The notes under the pieces were generated by a model that worked only from the letters and a program-made list of their open reading frames with translations, was not told the DNA's origin and ran no database searches. Below are positions 17,200 through 27,575 of a stretch of 64,000 bases of DNA, in pieces (the first letter of the stretch is position 1; each line of letters opens with the position of its first letter). The position numbers were made by a program, and so were the translations under genes. The stretch is from Pseudovibrio brasiliensis (lineage in GTDB: Bacteria; Pseudomonadota; Alphaproteobacteria; Rhizobiales; Stappiaceae): positions 3,266,341 through 3,330,340 of the forward strand of contig NZ_CP074126.1 of NCBI RefSeq assembly GCF_018282095.1, given 5' to 3'.

Positions 17200-17536
17200 G
17201 TGCCTGTTTTCCGTTATCCAAGAAGTTCCTGTGACTTACCCCGGATTACACGACGACCAAAACCGCCAATCTCCCTGCGTTAAACAGGGAAAAACAGCGG
17301 CCTTCACAAAATGCGTGCGCAGTTAAGGATCTGACCTTCTTTTTTCTCTATCCCTTTTAGGAATACCCGATATAAGTGGGGAAACACGAGATTACTCCAT
17401 AGATTGCCCCTAAAAAAATAGGAGAAGCTTCTACGGAGAAGCAGGGCTTGCGAGCCCGCATAAGCGCATTTTACAGTTCCTCATGATGTGATCTGCGCTG
17501 GTCCCTGCGCGAACGGAACAAGGAAAAAACGGGAAA

Positions 17537-18382
17537 ATGATTGAGTATGTAGACGCCGCTAACGCGCCCCTAAAAAACACTGGCCAGATTAAGATCTACA
17601 GCCAGGAAGATTTTGAAGGTATGCGCAAAGCAAGCCAGATGACCGCACAGTGCCTCGATGCACTCGTGCCTCTGGTGCAACCTGGCGTCACAACACAGGA
17701 CATTGATGACTTCGTTTTCAAGTTCGGCAAGGAACGCGGTGGCGTCCCTGCAACGCTGAACTATCGTGGTTACACCAAGTCCTGCTGCACCTCCATCAAC
17801 CGTGTCATCTGTCACGGTATCCCTGATCCAAAGAAGAAGCTGAAAGAAGGCGACATCGTCAACATCGATGTCACCTATATCGTTGATGGCTGGCACGGCG
17901 ACAGCTCCCGCATGTATCCGGTTGGCAAACTGAAGCCAGCTGCCAAGCGCCTGATTGAAGTGACCCACGAATCCTTGATGCGTGCACTAGACGCCGCCAA
18001 GCCGGGTAACACCACAGGCGACATCGGCCATGCCATTCAGGAGTATGTGGAATCAGAGCGTTGCTCCGTTGTGCGTGATTTCTGCGGCCACGGCGTCGGC
18101 AAACTGTTCCACGACATGCCAAACATCCTGCACTACGGTCAGAAAGGCACTGGCATCAAGCTGATGCCGGGCATGATCTTCACCATTGAGCCGATGGTCA
18201 ATCTGGGCCGCCCGGACGTGCGCGTGCTCAAAGACGGCTGGACAGCAGAGACCAAGGACAAAACCTTGTCTGCTCAGTTTGAGCACTCCATCGGCATCAC
18301 CTCAACAGGTTGCGATATCTTCACAACATCACCAGCAGGCCTGTTCAACCCAATGGAACCAGAAACCGGAGCCGCTGCATAA
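17537..18382 (+). CDS. map: Methionine aminopeptidase type I
   Basis: Map removes the initiator methionine from nascent proteins. The 281-residue protein has all five metal ligands in place: Asp111 (VNIDVTYIVDGWHGDSSR), Asp122, His185 (CGHGVGKLFH), Glu218 (FTIEPM) and Glu249 (FEHSIGIT), plus substrate His93 (CHGIPD). A short N-terminal extension and C-terminal tail account for the extra 20 residues over the E. coli enzyme. AAGGAAAAA precedes the ATG. It lies 21 bp upstream of radC, a common alphaproteobacterial pairing. Confidence 0.95.
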   Translation: MIEYVDAANAPLKNTGQIKIYSQEDFEGMRKASQMTAQCLDALVPLVQPGVTTQDIDDFVFKFGKERGGVPATLNYRGYTKSCCTSINRVICHGIPDPKKKLKEGDIVNIDVTYIVDGWHGDSSRMYPVGKLKPAAKRLIEVTHESLMRALDAAKPGNTTGDIGHAIQEYVESERCSVVRDFCGHGVGKLFHDMPNILHYGQKGTGIKLMPGMIFTIEPMVNLGRPDVRVLKDGWTAETKDKTLSAQFEHSIGITSTGCDIFTTSPAGLFNPMEPETGAAA

Positions 18383-18403
18383 AGCACCAAACAAGGAGGG
18401 GGA

Positions 18404-19231
18404 ATGAAGCAAACCAGTTTCGGGTTTCATGAGGCAACTCCCTCTCCTCAGGAGCAGGCACCTACCGTGCCTGCACTCCCTAACCAGATCCCTTTGGATG
18501 AACCGGCACCGCCACCGGTCAAGCCTGCCGTCCGGCAGAGCAAACCCAGCAAACCAGCAGCTAAACACTACCACGGCCACCGCGCTCGTCTGCGCGAGCG
18601 TTTCGAGGAAAACGGCCTGAATGGTCTCCAGTCCTACGAAGTACTGGAAATGCTGCTGTTCTCTTCCATCAAACAGGGCGACACCAAACCCCTCGCCAAA
18701 TCCTTGCTGGCTCAGTTTGGCTCATTCGCCCAAGTCCTAGCCGCCCCCAAACAGCGGCTGGAGGAAGTTCCCGGCTGCGGACCACGCACCGCAAGCTTCA
18801 TCAAGGAAATTCAGGCCGCTGCCATCCTCTATGCTAAAGCACAGGTTGTAGAGCGCGATCCTCTCTCCTCCTGGAGCAAAGTGCTGGAATACGTGCGAGC
18901 CGCCATGGCCCACAACGATAAAGAAGAGTTCCGCATCCTGTTTCTGGACAAAAAGAACCGCCTTATCGCCGATGAAGTGCAACAAACCGGAACAGTCGAC
19001 CATACACCAGTGTATCCACGCGAAGTGACCAAACGTGCGCTGGAACTCTCCGCTTGTGCTATCATTCTGATCCACAATCATCCGTCTGGCGATCCGACGC
19101 CATCTCGGCAAGATATTGAGATGACAACAAAAATTGCGAGTACTCTGGAACCACTCGGCATTGTGCTACACGATCACATCATCATAGCCGGCTCAGGACA
19201 CGTCAGCTTCAGAGGTCTGCAACTCATCTGA
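18404..19231 (+). CDS. radC: RadC-family JAB1/MPN protein
   Basis: A 275-residue RadC homologue. A proline-rich N-terminal tail (1-55) precedes the helix-hairpin-helix region, with [19 protein letters not shown] near 125. The JAMM metalloprotease-like signature [14 protein letters not shown] starts near residue 224. The family is called a DNA repair protein, but the catalytic activity and role are unproven. A strong GGAGGGGG lies 4-5 bp before the ATG. The spacer of only 21 bp from map suggests one operon. Confidence 0.92.
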   Translation: MKQTSFGFHEATPSPQEQAPTVPALPNQIPLDEPAPPPVKPAVRQSKPSKPAAKHYHGHRARLRERFEENGLNGLQSYEVLEMLLFSSIKQGDTKPLAKSLLAQFGSFAQVLAAPKQRLEEVPGCGPRTASFIKEIQAAAILYAKAQVVERDPLSSWSKVLEYVRAAMAHNDKEEFRILFLDKKNRLIADEVQQTGTVDHTPVYPREVTKRALELSACAIILIHNHPSGDPTPSRQDIEMTTKIASTLEPLGIVLHDHIIIAGSGHVSFRGLQLI

Positions 19232-19379
19232 GTTTCTCACACCAACAGAACTCCATTCACATAAATTTCCCAAGTCATCGATAAAACGCACCTTCTGTAC
19301 AGGCTCACTCAAGCAAACTTTCAGAACATAAGCATGGGCAAGTGCGTTTACGCATACAATCAAGAGTTTAAAAGGCAGC

Positions 19380-21713
19380 ATGAGTAGAATGCCGATGGCG
19401 GGACAATTGAGTTCGAAAACCCCGATTTCTGCAGCAGTATTGGGAAGTGCTTTCGGCAACACGATCACACGTGGCAAGAAAGTCGGCGCCCGTATGATGG
19501 CTTTGCTGATCCTTTCCGTAGTCGCAGCTGCTCTGGCCGTTGGCTATGTGGCCTTCTACTGGTCAACACAGCGCGCGCTCGATTTTGAAGTCGAGAAAGA
19601 AATCAGGCTGGTTCAGAGTAACCTCAAGGTGTTCCGCAACGGTCTGGCCAACGAGGCAGAGCGTATCGCCATCTCCAACAAGGCTTATGCGTCTGTTCTG
19701 TCAGAAGAAAGCAACATCCTGCTGGATGAAGACCTGACGCCAACCCCAAGCACGCGCGGGGACAGAGACATCTTCGTGATCCTCAACAAGGACATGAAAC
19801 CACTTTACACCTACCGCCGCGACTTGCCATGGCACAGCGAGGTCTTTGAGGATCAGTTGCGTGGCCAGATCAACGACACGCTGATGGAGCTGGAAACCAA
19901 GGCAAACACCAAGCAGCAGGAACTGCGCGTTCCAGAACCTTTGCGCAGCCACGCCCCGCTTTCTCTCAGCCTGCGCGATGTTGTTATGGTTGATGGCGCG
20001 ATTGGTCTCGTCACCGTCGCAGCAATCACACCGTCCACCGCACCGCCAAAAGGTATGCCAGCTGTTGCCGGTTACTTGTTGTGGGTGCGCTCACTGGACA
20101 TCCGCTCCATTCGCTCCTTTGAAGAATCCACCGGCCTTTCAGAAATGTTCATCACCACGAACAAGCCGAAAGCCGATTTCCAACGAGTGTCTGTCCCCCT
20201 GCTTCGTCGCAGTGGTGAGACCATCGCCAATCTGAGTTGGAAGACAACCGCAGCCTCTGGCGCGATCTTCACCAACTCCTCTCCCTATTTTCTGGGAACC
20301 ATCGCAGCAATCCTGCTGACAACCATTCTCATTCTGCTCCGCTACATCAAAATGACGGACCGGATCCTACAGAATGAAGCCGACGCGACACACGCAGCTC
20401 TCCACGATGCCCTGTGCGGCCTGCCCAACAGAACTTGGTTCGAAGTCTTTGCAGCTGATGTCCTCAAACGCGACCGCCAGAAGCAACGCATCACCGGCAT
20501 TGTGTTTCTGGATCTCGACCACTTCAAACAGATAAACGACAGCTTGGGCCACTCCATCGGCGATGAAGTCATCAAGCTTGTCGCTGAGCGACTGAAAGCC
20601 TCCATCAACCCGGAAGACCGCGTTGCCCGTGTCAGTGGCGATGAGTTCCTGCTGGTGCTGTCTCACCGCACCAAGATGGAAGAGATCATCGAGACCTGCA
20701 TGTATATCGAGAAAATGCTCTCTGATGCATTCAAGGTCGAAAAGCACAAGATCCTGACCACTGCCAGCATGGGCGTTGCCATTGCCCCGGCTCATGGTCA
20801 TGACCTCACAGGGCTACTGCGCCGCGCGGACATTGCGCTGTATCAGGCTAAAAAGCTGGGTCGCGGTCGGTACGTCCTCTTTGAAAAAGAGATGGAAGAC
20901 ACTCTCCAGATCTCCCGTGAGATTGAAGAAGACATCAAGCGCGCGCTCAACGCCAACGAGTTCCAGAACTACTACCAGCCAATTATGGATCAGACTGGCA
21001 CCAACATTCTGGCTGCTGAAGCTCTCATCCGTTGGAACCACCCGAAAAAAGGTCTCTTGCCCCCTGCAGCATTCTTGCCGGTTGCAGAAGAGTCCATGCT
21101 CATCAATCGCATTGGTGAGTGGGTGCTGGAGAACGCCATCAAGGACGGTGCGACCCTTGACGAAGTCACCATGTGCGTGAACGTCTCCCCAACCCAACTG
21201 CGTCACCCGGAGTTCCCGGAGCTGGTCAGCAAGCTGCTTGAGAAGTACCAGCTAGAAGCAAACCGTCTGGAACTGGAAGTTACTGAAGACGTCCTGATCA
21301 ACTACTCTGAGACGGTGGTTGAAGTGATCGAACGCCTGCGCAATCTTGGTGTGAAGATCGCACTGGATGACTTCGGCACTGGCTTCTCTTCCCTCAGCTA
21401 CCTGCGTCGCGATCTGTTCGATAAGATCAAGATCGACCGCTCCTTCATCAATGGTGCGGTTACTGATGCGAAAGCGAGGGAAATTCTGGCAAGCTCGATC
21501 ACACTGGGTCTGCGCCTCGGCATGCAGGTTTGTGTTGAGGGTGTTGAAGAAGAAGAGCAGAAAGAACTGCTGCTCACCATGGACTGCCCAATGATGCAGG
21601 GCTACCTGTTCTCCCGTCCAATTCCACTCGGCAAGTTCCGCTTGTGGCGTGATGATATGGACGAAGAGCTGGAGCAAAAACCGCGCAAGATCAGAGTGGG
21701 CGCAGCAGAATAA
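19380..21713 (+). CDS. Membrane-bound GGDEF/EAL c-di-GMP protein with CHASE4-like sensor
   Basis: A 777-residue inner-membrane signalling protein. TM1 (about 35-60) and TM2 (about 305-325) bracket a periplasmic sensor domain of CHASE4 type. Next come a GGDEF domain (about 340-500) and an EAL domain (about 520-765). The EAL site looks competent: E547 in AAEALIRWNHP, DDFGTGFSSLSYL from 663 and KIDRSFI. The cyclase motif is degenerate, SGDEF instead of GGDEF (419-423), though the GDEF catalytic core remains. No RxxD inhibitory site precedes it. Best reading: a phosphodiesterase whose GGDEF domain is weak or regulatory. The gene is monocistronic. Confidence 0.9.
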   Translation: MSRMPMAGQLSSKTPISAAVLGSAFGNTITRGKKVGARMMALLILSVVAAALAVGYVAFYWSTQRALDFEVEKEIRLVQSNLKVFRNGLANEAERIAISNKAYASVLSEESNILLDEDLTPTPSTRGDRDIFVILNKDMKPLYTYRRDLPWHSEVFEDQLRGQINDTLMELETKANTKQQELRVPEPLRSHAPLSLSLRDVVMVDGAIGLVTVAAITPSTAPPKGMPAVAGYLLWVRSLDIRSIRSFEESTGLSEMFITTNKPKADFQRVSVPLLRRSGETIANLSWKTTAASGAIFTNSSPYFLGTIAAILLTTILILLRYIKMTDRILQNEADATHAALHDALCGLPNRTWFEVFAADVLKRDRQKQRITGIVFLDLDHFKQINDSLGHSIGDEVIKLVAERLKASINPEDRVARVSGDEFLLVLSHRTKMEEIIETCMYIEKMLSDAFKVEKHKILTTASMGVAIAPAHGHDLTGLLRRADIALYQAKKLGRGRYVLFEKEMEDTLQISREIEEDIKRALNANEFQNYYQPIMDQTGTNILAAEALIRWNHPKKGLLPPAAFLPVAEESMLINRIGEWVLENAIKDGATLDEVTMCVNVSPTQLRHPEFPELVSKLLEKYQLEANRLELEVTEDVLINYSETVVEVIERLRNLGVKIALDDFGTGFSSLSYLRRDLFDKIKIDRSFINGAVTDAKAREILASSITLGLRLGMQVCVEGVEEEEQKELLLTMDCPMMQGYLFSRPIPLGKFRLWRDDMDEELEQKPRKIRVGAAE

Positions 21714-21753
21714 CCTGCGCCCTTCCAAGCCAATCGACCACTCAGACTAAGCT

Positions 21754-22740
21754 TTAAGAAAAACTCTTCCAGAACGTAGCGAACGTCTCGCTGGTTTCCT
21801 GCTTAAAAGCAAACGGCCTCTTCACCGCCTCCTCCCAACGCACACCAGACGCCTGCAGCACAGCAACCCCATGCTGACCGAACTGTACTTTCAGCTGATC
21901 AACCAACCAGGCCTTCACCTGCTCAGCGCGCTGCTGCACTAACCCACCGCGTTCGCTCAGAGCAACCACGTGCTGATCACACGCTTCCACCAGGTCATTC
22001 AGACCTGTGCTATGCAATGCGCTGAGCATCAAAACAGGAACCTTCCAGTCCCCTCGCCGCGCACTCAGGCTCATAGCGCCTTCCACATCCGCACGCGCAC
22101 GACTGGCCACATCGCCCATATCCGCTTTGGTCACGCAGATAATGTCCGGCAACTCCATGATGCCCGCCTTCATAAACTGAAGACTGTCACCCGATCCCGG
22201 CTGAATACAAAGAACGCAACTGTCAGCCACCAAAGCCACATCGGCCTCTGACTGGCCAATACCAACACTCTCAACAATCACCCGGTCCATCACAGCCCGC
22301 ATCAGGATCACAGCTGCAATGGCATGCTCTGATAACCCGCCAAGCCGGTCCCGCGCAGCCATGGAGCGCACGAAGATCTTCTGGTCTTCCGGATCTGTTG
22401 AAAGTCGGGTTCGATCGCCTAATAGCGATCCGCCCGTCACCTGAGAGGAAGGGTCAACCGCAATCACCCCAACGCTTTTGTCTGCGCTGCGGTACTCGGA
22501 AATCATTGCATTGGTAAGGGTGGATTTCCCAACACCGGGCGGACCGGTGAGCGCAACCACATGCGCCATGGGGTTCTGCAGCGCTTCATCCAGAAGAGAG
22601 ATCAACTGAGGGTGCCCCTCATAACTCTCAATCGCGCTGAGCAAACGTGCAAGAGCTGGCTTACCGCCAGCTCTCAACTCTTCAAGAGAGGTAGGAGCCG
22701 ACTTAGGCCAGCTCTTCACCTTTTTGGTTGGACCACTCAC
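21754..22740 (-). CDS. meaB: Methylmalonyl-CoA mutase-associated GTPase MeaB/ArgK
   Basis: A 328-residue G3E P-loop GTPase. The Walker A motif is GPPGVGKST (66-74), followed by VIAVDPSSQVTGGSLLGDRTR, the E-S-V-G-I-G-Q-SE segment (IVESVGIGQSEADVA) and the NKxD equivalent VTKADMG. MeaB protects and reloads B12-dependent acyl-CoA mutases. No mutase gene lies in the window. The GTG start overlaps the ppdK stop (GTGA, 22737-22740), so the two are probably cotranslated. That is an unusual partnership for MeaB. Confidence 0.92.
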   Translation of the reverse strand: MSGPTKKVKSWPKSAPTSLEELRAGGKPALARLLSAIESYEGHPQLISLLDEALQNPMAHVVALTGPPGVGKSTLTNAMISEYRSADKSVGVIAVDPSSQVTGGSLLGDRTRLSTDPEDQKIFVRSMAARDRLGGLSEHAIAAVILMRAVMDRVIVESVGIGQSEADVALVADSCVLCIQPGSGDSLQFMKAGIMELPDIICVTKADMGDVASRARADVEGAMSLSARRGDWKVPVLMLSALHSTGLNDLVEACDQHVVALSERGGLVQQRAEQVKAWLVDQLKVQFGQHGVAVLQASGVRWEEAVKRPFAFKQETSETFATFWKSFS

Positions 22741-25409
22741 CCCTTGTTCCGATGAGCCAGCACTGCCTGAGCAGCTGCAAGACGTGCAACAGGAACACGG
22801 AATGGAGAACAGGACACGTAGTTCAGGCCAACAGTTTCACAGAAGGCGATAGAGGCCGGATCACCACCATGTTCACCGCAGATACCAAGCTTGATATCAG
22901 CCTTGGTCTTACGACCATTTGTGGCTGCAAGCTTCACCAGCTGGCCGACACCATCAATGTCCAGAGACACAAACGGATCTTTCTCCATCACCTTGCGATC
23001 CTGATACTTGCCCAGGAAGGACGCTGCATCATCGCGGGAGATACCAAAAGTGGTCTGTGTCAGATCGTTGGTACCGAAGGAGAAGAACTCCGCTGACGCT
23101 GCAATATCTTCAGATAGAAGCGCAGCGCGTGGCAGCTCAATCATAGTGCCAACGGAATACTCAGGCTTCTCGCCCAGTTCCTTCGCCACCACCTCAGCGG
23201 TGCCATCAATGGAAGCACGGACAATGTCCAGCTCGCTCTTCAGGCCAACCAGAGGCACCATAATTTCAGGTGTCACCTTGCGGCCATGGCGCTTGGAAAC
23301 ATCCAGAGCAGCTTCAAAGATCGCACGAGCCTGCATCTCTGCAATTTCAGGATAGGAGATCAGCAGACGGCAGCCACGGTTGCCGAGCATTGGGTTGAAC
23401 TCTTCCAGCTCTTCCGCACGCTCTCGCAGCTCTTCCGGATCAATATCCATCTGCTTGGCAACTTCAGCAATGTCCTCATCCGTTTTAGGAAGGAACTCGT
23501 GAAGTGGCGGATCAAGCAGACGAATGGTCACTGGACGATCAACCATCAGCTCAAAGATGTCGATGAAGTCCTGACGCTGGATCGGCAGCAACTTCGCCAA
23601 TGCAGCTTTGCGCTCCTGAACGGTGTCAGACAGGATCATCTCACGCACAGCAAGAATACGTTCCCCTTCAAAGAACATATGCTCGGTACGGCAAAGACCG
23701 ATCCCCTCAGCGCCAAAAGAAAGCGCAACCTTCACATCAGCTGGTGTTTCCGCATTGGTGCGAATGTTCATGCGGCGAATATCATCCGCCCATTCCATCA
23801 GCTTTTTGAAGTCACCGGAGAGTTCAGGCTCCTGCATCTGAACCTTGCCAGCCAGCACCTGACCGTTACCACCATCAATGGTGATCACATCGCCCTTGCC
23901 AAAGCTGCGGCCATCAACGCTCATGATTTCATTGCGTGCATCAACGCGTATGGAACCGGCACCCGCCACACATGGCTTACCCATGCCGCGCGCCACAACA
24001 GCCGCGTGACTGGTCATACCGCCACGGGTGGTCAGAATACCTTCCGCAGCATGCATCCCGTGGATGTCTTCCGGGCTGGTTTCTGTACGAACCAGAATAA
24101 CAGAGCGGCCATTGGCCTTTTCTGTTTCAGCATCGTCAGAATTGAACACGATTGCACCACAAGCAGCACCCGGAGAAGCTGGCAAACCAACGGTCAGCTC
24201 ATCACGTTCACTGTTCGGGTCAATGGTTGGGTGCAGCAACTGATCCAGAGAAGAAGGCGCAATGCGTTCAACTGCTTCTTCTTTGGTGATCAGGCCGTCT
24301 TTGGCCATATCAACCGCAATCTTTAGCGCTGCTTTCAGCGTGCGCTTACCATTACGGGTCTGAAGCATCCAAAGTTTGCCGTGTTCAACGGTGAACTCCA
24401 GATCCTGCATGTCGCGGTAGTGGTTCTCCAGCTTGTCGCAGACAGCTTTGAACTCCGCAAACACCTCAGGCATGGTCGCTTCAAGAGATGGCTTTTCAGA
24501 ATGTGCTTCAATGCGGGCTTTCTCGGTGATGTCCTGCGGCGTACGGATACCCGCCACAACATCTTCACCCTGCGCATTGATGAGGAACTCGCCGTAAAGC
24601 GCGTTTTCACCGGTAGACGGGTTACGGGTAAAGGCAACACCGGTGGCAGAATTCTCGCCTGTGTTACCAAACACCATCGCCTGAACGTTCACTGCAGTAC
24701 CCCAGTCCTCTGGGATTTCATGCAAGGCGCGGTAAGTCTTCGCCCGTGGGATCATCCAGCTCTTGAACACAGCGCCAACGGCACCCCAGAGCTGTTCCTC
24801 AGGATCTTCAGGGAATGGACGACCAAGCTCTTCTTCAACTTTGTCCTTGTAGGCGGCTACGATCTCTTTCCAGTCATCACCGGTCAGATCCGTATCAAGG
24901 GAGTAGTCATGCTCGTCCTTGAAGTCTTCCAGAATTTCCTCAAAGTAGTCATGGTCAACGCCCAGCACCACATCGGAATACATCTGGATGAAACGACGAT
25001 AGCTGTCATAAGCAAACCGATCATCATTTGCATCTTTGGCCAGCGCCTCAACAGTCCGATCATTCAGACCCAGGTTGAGAACCGTGTCCATCATGCCCGG
25101 CATGGAAACGCGGGCACCGGAACGCACGGATAAAAGCAGCGGTTTGGTCGTGCTGTTAAATTGACGCTCTGTCAGTTCTTCAACAGCCGCAATCGCAGCA
25201 TGAACCTGCTCTTTGAGCTCGGAAGGATACTGCTGGCCTTCCTCATAATAGTGCGTGCAAACTTGCGTTGTAATGGTAAATCCGGGAGGGACAGGCAATC
25301 CTAGTCTGCTCATCTCTGCAAGGTTGGCGCCCTTGCCTCCAAGCAGCTCCTTCATAGAAGCATCGCCCTCGGTTTTGTTTTCTCCAAAGATGTAGACCCA
25401 CTTGGTCAT
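22737..25409 (-). CDS. ppdK: Pyruvate, phosphate dikinase
   Basis: PPDK interconverts pyruvate + ATP + Pi and PEP + AMP + PPi, here most likely for gluconeogenesis. The 890-residue protein is full length. The N-terminal nucleotide-binding domain includes LLGGKGANLAEMSRLGLPVPPGF. The swivelling phosphohistidine domain has LTTRGGMTSHAAVVARGMG. The C-terminal PEP/pyruvate TIM barrel has FGTNDLTQTTFG and LGICGEHGGDP with the catalytic Cys. The ATG at 25409 is preceded by a strong AGGGGGG. It is followed by meaB in a GTGA overlap. The 25410-25735 spacer is AT-rich and must carry divergent promoters; no specific site was recognised in it. Confidence 0.95.
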   Translation of the reverse strand: MTKWVYIFGENKTEGDASMKELLGGKGANLAEMSRLGLPVPPGFTITTQVCTHYYEEGQQYPSELKEQVHAAIAAVEELTERQFNSTTKPLLLSVRSGARVSMPGMMDTVLNLGLNDRTVEALAKDANDDRFAYDSYRRFIQMYSDVVLGVDHDYFEEILEDFKDEHDYSLDTDLTGDDWKEIVAAYKDKVEEELGRPFPEDPEEQLWGAVGAVFKSWMIPRAKTYRALHEIPEDWGTAVNVQAMVFGNTGENSATGVAFTRNPSTGENALYGEFLINAQGEDVVAGIRTPQDITEKARIEAHSEKPSLEATMPEVFAEFKAVCDKLENHYRDMQDLEFTVEHGKLWMLQTRNGKRTLKAALKIAVDMAKDGLITKEEAVERIAPSSLDQLLHPTIDPNSERDELTVGLPASPGAACGAIVFNSDDAETEKANGRSVILVRTETSPEDIHGMHAAEGILTTRGGMTSHAAVVARGMGKPCVAGAGSIRVDARNEIMSVDGRSFGKGDVITIDGGNGQVLAGKVQMQEPELSGDFKKLMEWADDIRRMNIRTNAETPADVKVALSFGAEGIGLCRTEHMFFEGERILAVREMILSDTVQERKAALAKLLPIQRQDFIDIFELMVDRPVTIRLLDPPLHEFLPKTDEDIAEVAKQMDIDPEELRERAEELEEFNPMLGNRGCRLLISYPEIAEMQARAIFEAALDVSKRHGRKVTPEIMVPLVGLKSELDIVRASIDGTAEVVAKELGEKPEYSVGTMIELPRAALLSEDIAASAEFFSFGTNDLTQTTFGISRDDAASFLGKYQDRKVMEKDPFVSLDIDGVGQLVKLAATNGRKTKADIKLGICGEHGGDPASIAFCETVGLNYVSCSPFRVPVARLAAAQAVLAHRNKG

Positions 25410-25735
25410 AACACCCCCCTTTATTGAGTGAGACATCAACCAATCTCACTTGGAATTGCACCACTGCCTACTATCTGCAATGAACAGGCTCATTATAGCA
25501 AGAGACTCAGACCTCGACCTTAGTGTTATTGCGTAAATACTTCTGAATTCTTGAGAAATATCAATATACTTACTTATCCGCAGATACTTGAAAAAATGTA
25601 GGTTCAATTGAAAGAATGTTCGGATACACTTAACAACACGCGGTGAGTTATCCGGCTGCTATAAAAACGCCATTCTTCGCTACTAACAGATTGATGTAAT
25701 ATTGAGTCGCAATCGGCTCTCAATGAGAGACATAT

Positions 25736-27553
25736 ATGACCCTGACAAGCTCTTTTGCGCTGTTCCGCTCCAATTCTGCTTCTGCTCAGAACAATGGCCG
25801 TATGACCTATCATTCTGTTATTAAAAACAGATTCTTCAAAAAGGCCCTCATGGCCTCAGCACTGACGCTTGTCATGTTAGGCACCCCACTGGTGCCAGCT
25901 GAAGAAGCAAAAGCAAACTCCCAATCCTTGCCGGCTGCAAGCTCTCTGTCAGGAAGTTACCTGTCAGGCAGAAGCGCCCTTCTCGCACAGGATCTGGCAG
26001 CAGCCTCCAACTATTTCACGGCTGCCCTACAGCGTGATCCGGAGAATTTCTACATTCTGGACCGCGCATTTGTCACATCTCTGGCAAACGGCAATGTTGA
26101 AAAAGCATTTCCGTTGGCAAACCAGATTCTGGAAGAAGACAACGAGCACTTCCTCGCGCAATTGGCCGTTGCCGCACAGCGTATCCACGAAGGTGACTAC
26201 ACCACCCCGCTGCCGGACGCCGTTACGCAAAACGTGAACCCACTCTCCCGCCTCACCTTTGCGCTTGTCTCTGCATGGGAAAAGGCCGGTCAGGGTAAAA
26301 CGAATGAGGCCATTGAAGACCTGACAAGCACGACAGGTGCGAAGTGGTTTGATCTCTTCATCAACTTCAACGCTGGCCTGCTGGCAGAATACAACAACGA
26401 TCCGCACAAAGCCGCTGAGTTCTACAAAGCTGCTTATGAGATTGACCGCGGCGCCCTGCGCAACGCCATCTCCTACACCCGCATGCTCGCTGCATCCGGC
26501 AGACAGCAGGAAGCGCTGGACATCGTCGCTGAATACGAACAGCTCATCCCGGAACACCCGCTTCTCGTCTCCTTGAGAGAACAGATCGAAAGCGGTGAGG
26601 TTATTGAATCCGTTGCAAAAACACCAGCGGATGGATTGGCTGAAGCTCTGCATGGTCTTGGCATCGCCGTCAGCAAGGAAGGCGAGGAGCTTTCCGCAAA
26701 CTACCTGCAGCTCGCCATCTACCTCAATCCGGGCAACGACTCCGCGCTGATAGGTCTGGCCTCACTGTTTGAGCAGCTTGGCGACAACGAACGCGCCATT
26801 TCCTACCTCTCTGAAGTTTCTGAAAGCTCCCCGATGAAACGGGAAGCCGAAATCCAGATTGCCCTGCATTACAACATTCTGGACAATCTGGAAGAAGCCC
26901 GCGCCCATCTGGAAAAGCTGGTCGAATCCGATCCAAGCGATCTGGAAGCCATCACTTCTCTGGGCAACGTTCTGCGGGGTCATTCTCTCTTTGAAGAAGC
27001 TGAGACCTCTTATGATCAAGGCTTGAGTACACTCAGCGAGATTCAATCCAACCACTGGACCCTGCTCTACTTCCGCGGCATCACCCGCGAACGTCAGGAC
27101 AAATGGGATGCAGCAGAAGAAGATTTCCGCGAAGCGCTGACCCTGAAACCAGAACAGCCAATGATCCTGAACTACCTTGGATACTCGCTGGTGGATCGTG
27201 GCCTGAAGCTGGATGAAGCGCAGAAGATGATTGAACGCGCAGTCCGCCTGCGCCCAACTGACGGCTACATCGTCGACAGCCTTGGCTGGGTCTACTACCG
27301 CCTTGGCCGTTATGAAGAAGCCGTCGAAAAGCTGGAACGCGCCGTCGCTCTGCGTCCGCATGACCCGATCATCAACGATCACCTAGGCGATGCCTACTGG
27401 CAGGTCGGCCGCAAGCTGGAAGCCCGCTACAAGTGGAACCACGCCCGCGATCTTGAGCCAGAACCAAAAGATCTGGAACGCATTCTGGACAAGATCGAAA
27501 ACGGCATGGAAGAAGCTGTTCCGGTCGTCGCCAGCTCTGCAGACAGTAAGTAA
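25736..27553 (+). CDS. TPR-repeat protein with exported N-terminus
   Basis: A 605-residue tetratricopeptide protein. A hydrophobic segment at about 37-52 (KALMASALTLVMLGTPLV) looks like a signal peptide after a long, basic N-terminus. An alternative ATG at 25802 would shorten that leader to a normal length. From about residue 75 onward, TPR-type helical pairs run to near the end. The last ones are regular, with NYLGYSLVDRGLKLDEAQKM, DSLGWVYYRLGRYEEAVEKL and DHLGDAYWQVGRKLEARYKW. It is a probable periplasmic scaffold, function unknown. It lies 22 bp before ispE, which is likely to be in the same transcript. Confidence 0.85.
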   Translation: MTLTSSFALFRSNSASAQNNGRMTYHSVIKNRFFKKALMASALTLVMLGTPLVPAEEAKANSQSLPAASSLSGSYLSGRSALLAQDLAAASNYFTAALQRDPENFYILDRAFVTSLANGNVEKAFPLANQILEEDNEHFLAQLAVAAQRIHEGDYTTPLPDAVTQNVNPLSRLTFALVSAWEKAGQGKTNEAIEDLTSTTGAKWFDLFINFNAGLLAEYNNDPHKAAEFYKAAYEIDRGALRNAISYTRMLAASGRQQEALDIVAEYEQLIPEHPLLVSLREQIESGEVIESVAKTPADGLAEALHGLGIAVSKEGEELSANYLQLAIYLNPGNDSALIGLASLFEQLGDNERAISYLSEVSESSPMKREAEIQIALHYNILDNLEEARAHLEKLVESDPSDLEAITSLGNVLRGHSLFEEAETSYDQGLSTLSEIQSNHWTLLYFRGITRERQDKWDAAEEDFREALTLKPEQPMILNYLGYSLVDRGLKLDEAQKMIERAVRLRPTDGYIVDSLGWVYYRLGRYEEAVEKLERAVALRPHDPIINDHLGDAYWQVGRKLEARYKWNHARDLEPEPKDLERILDKIENGMEEAVPVVASSADSK

Positions 27554-27575
27554 TTCATAAAGCGATCATATTGCT

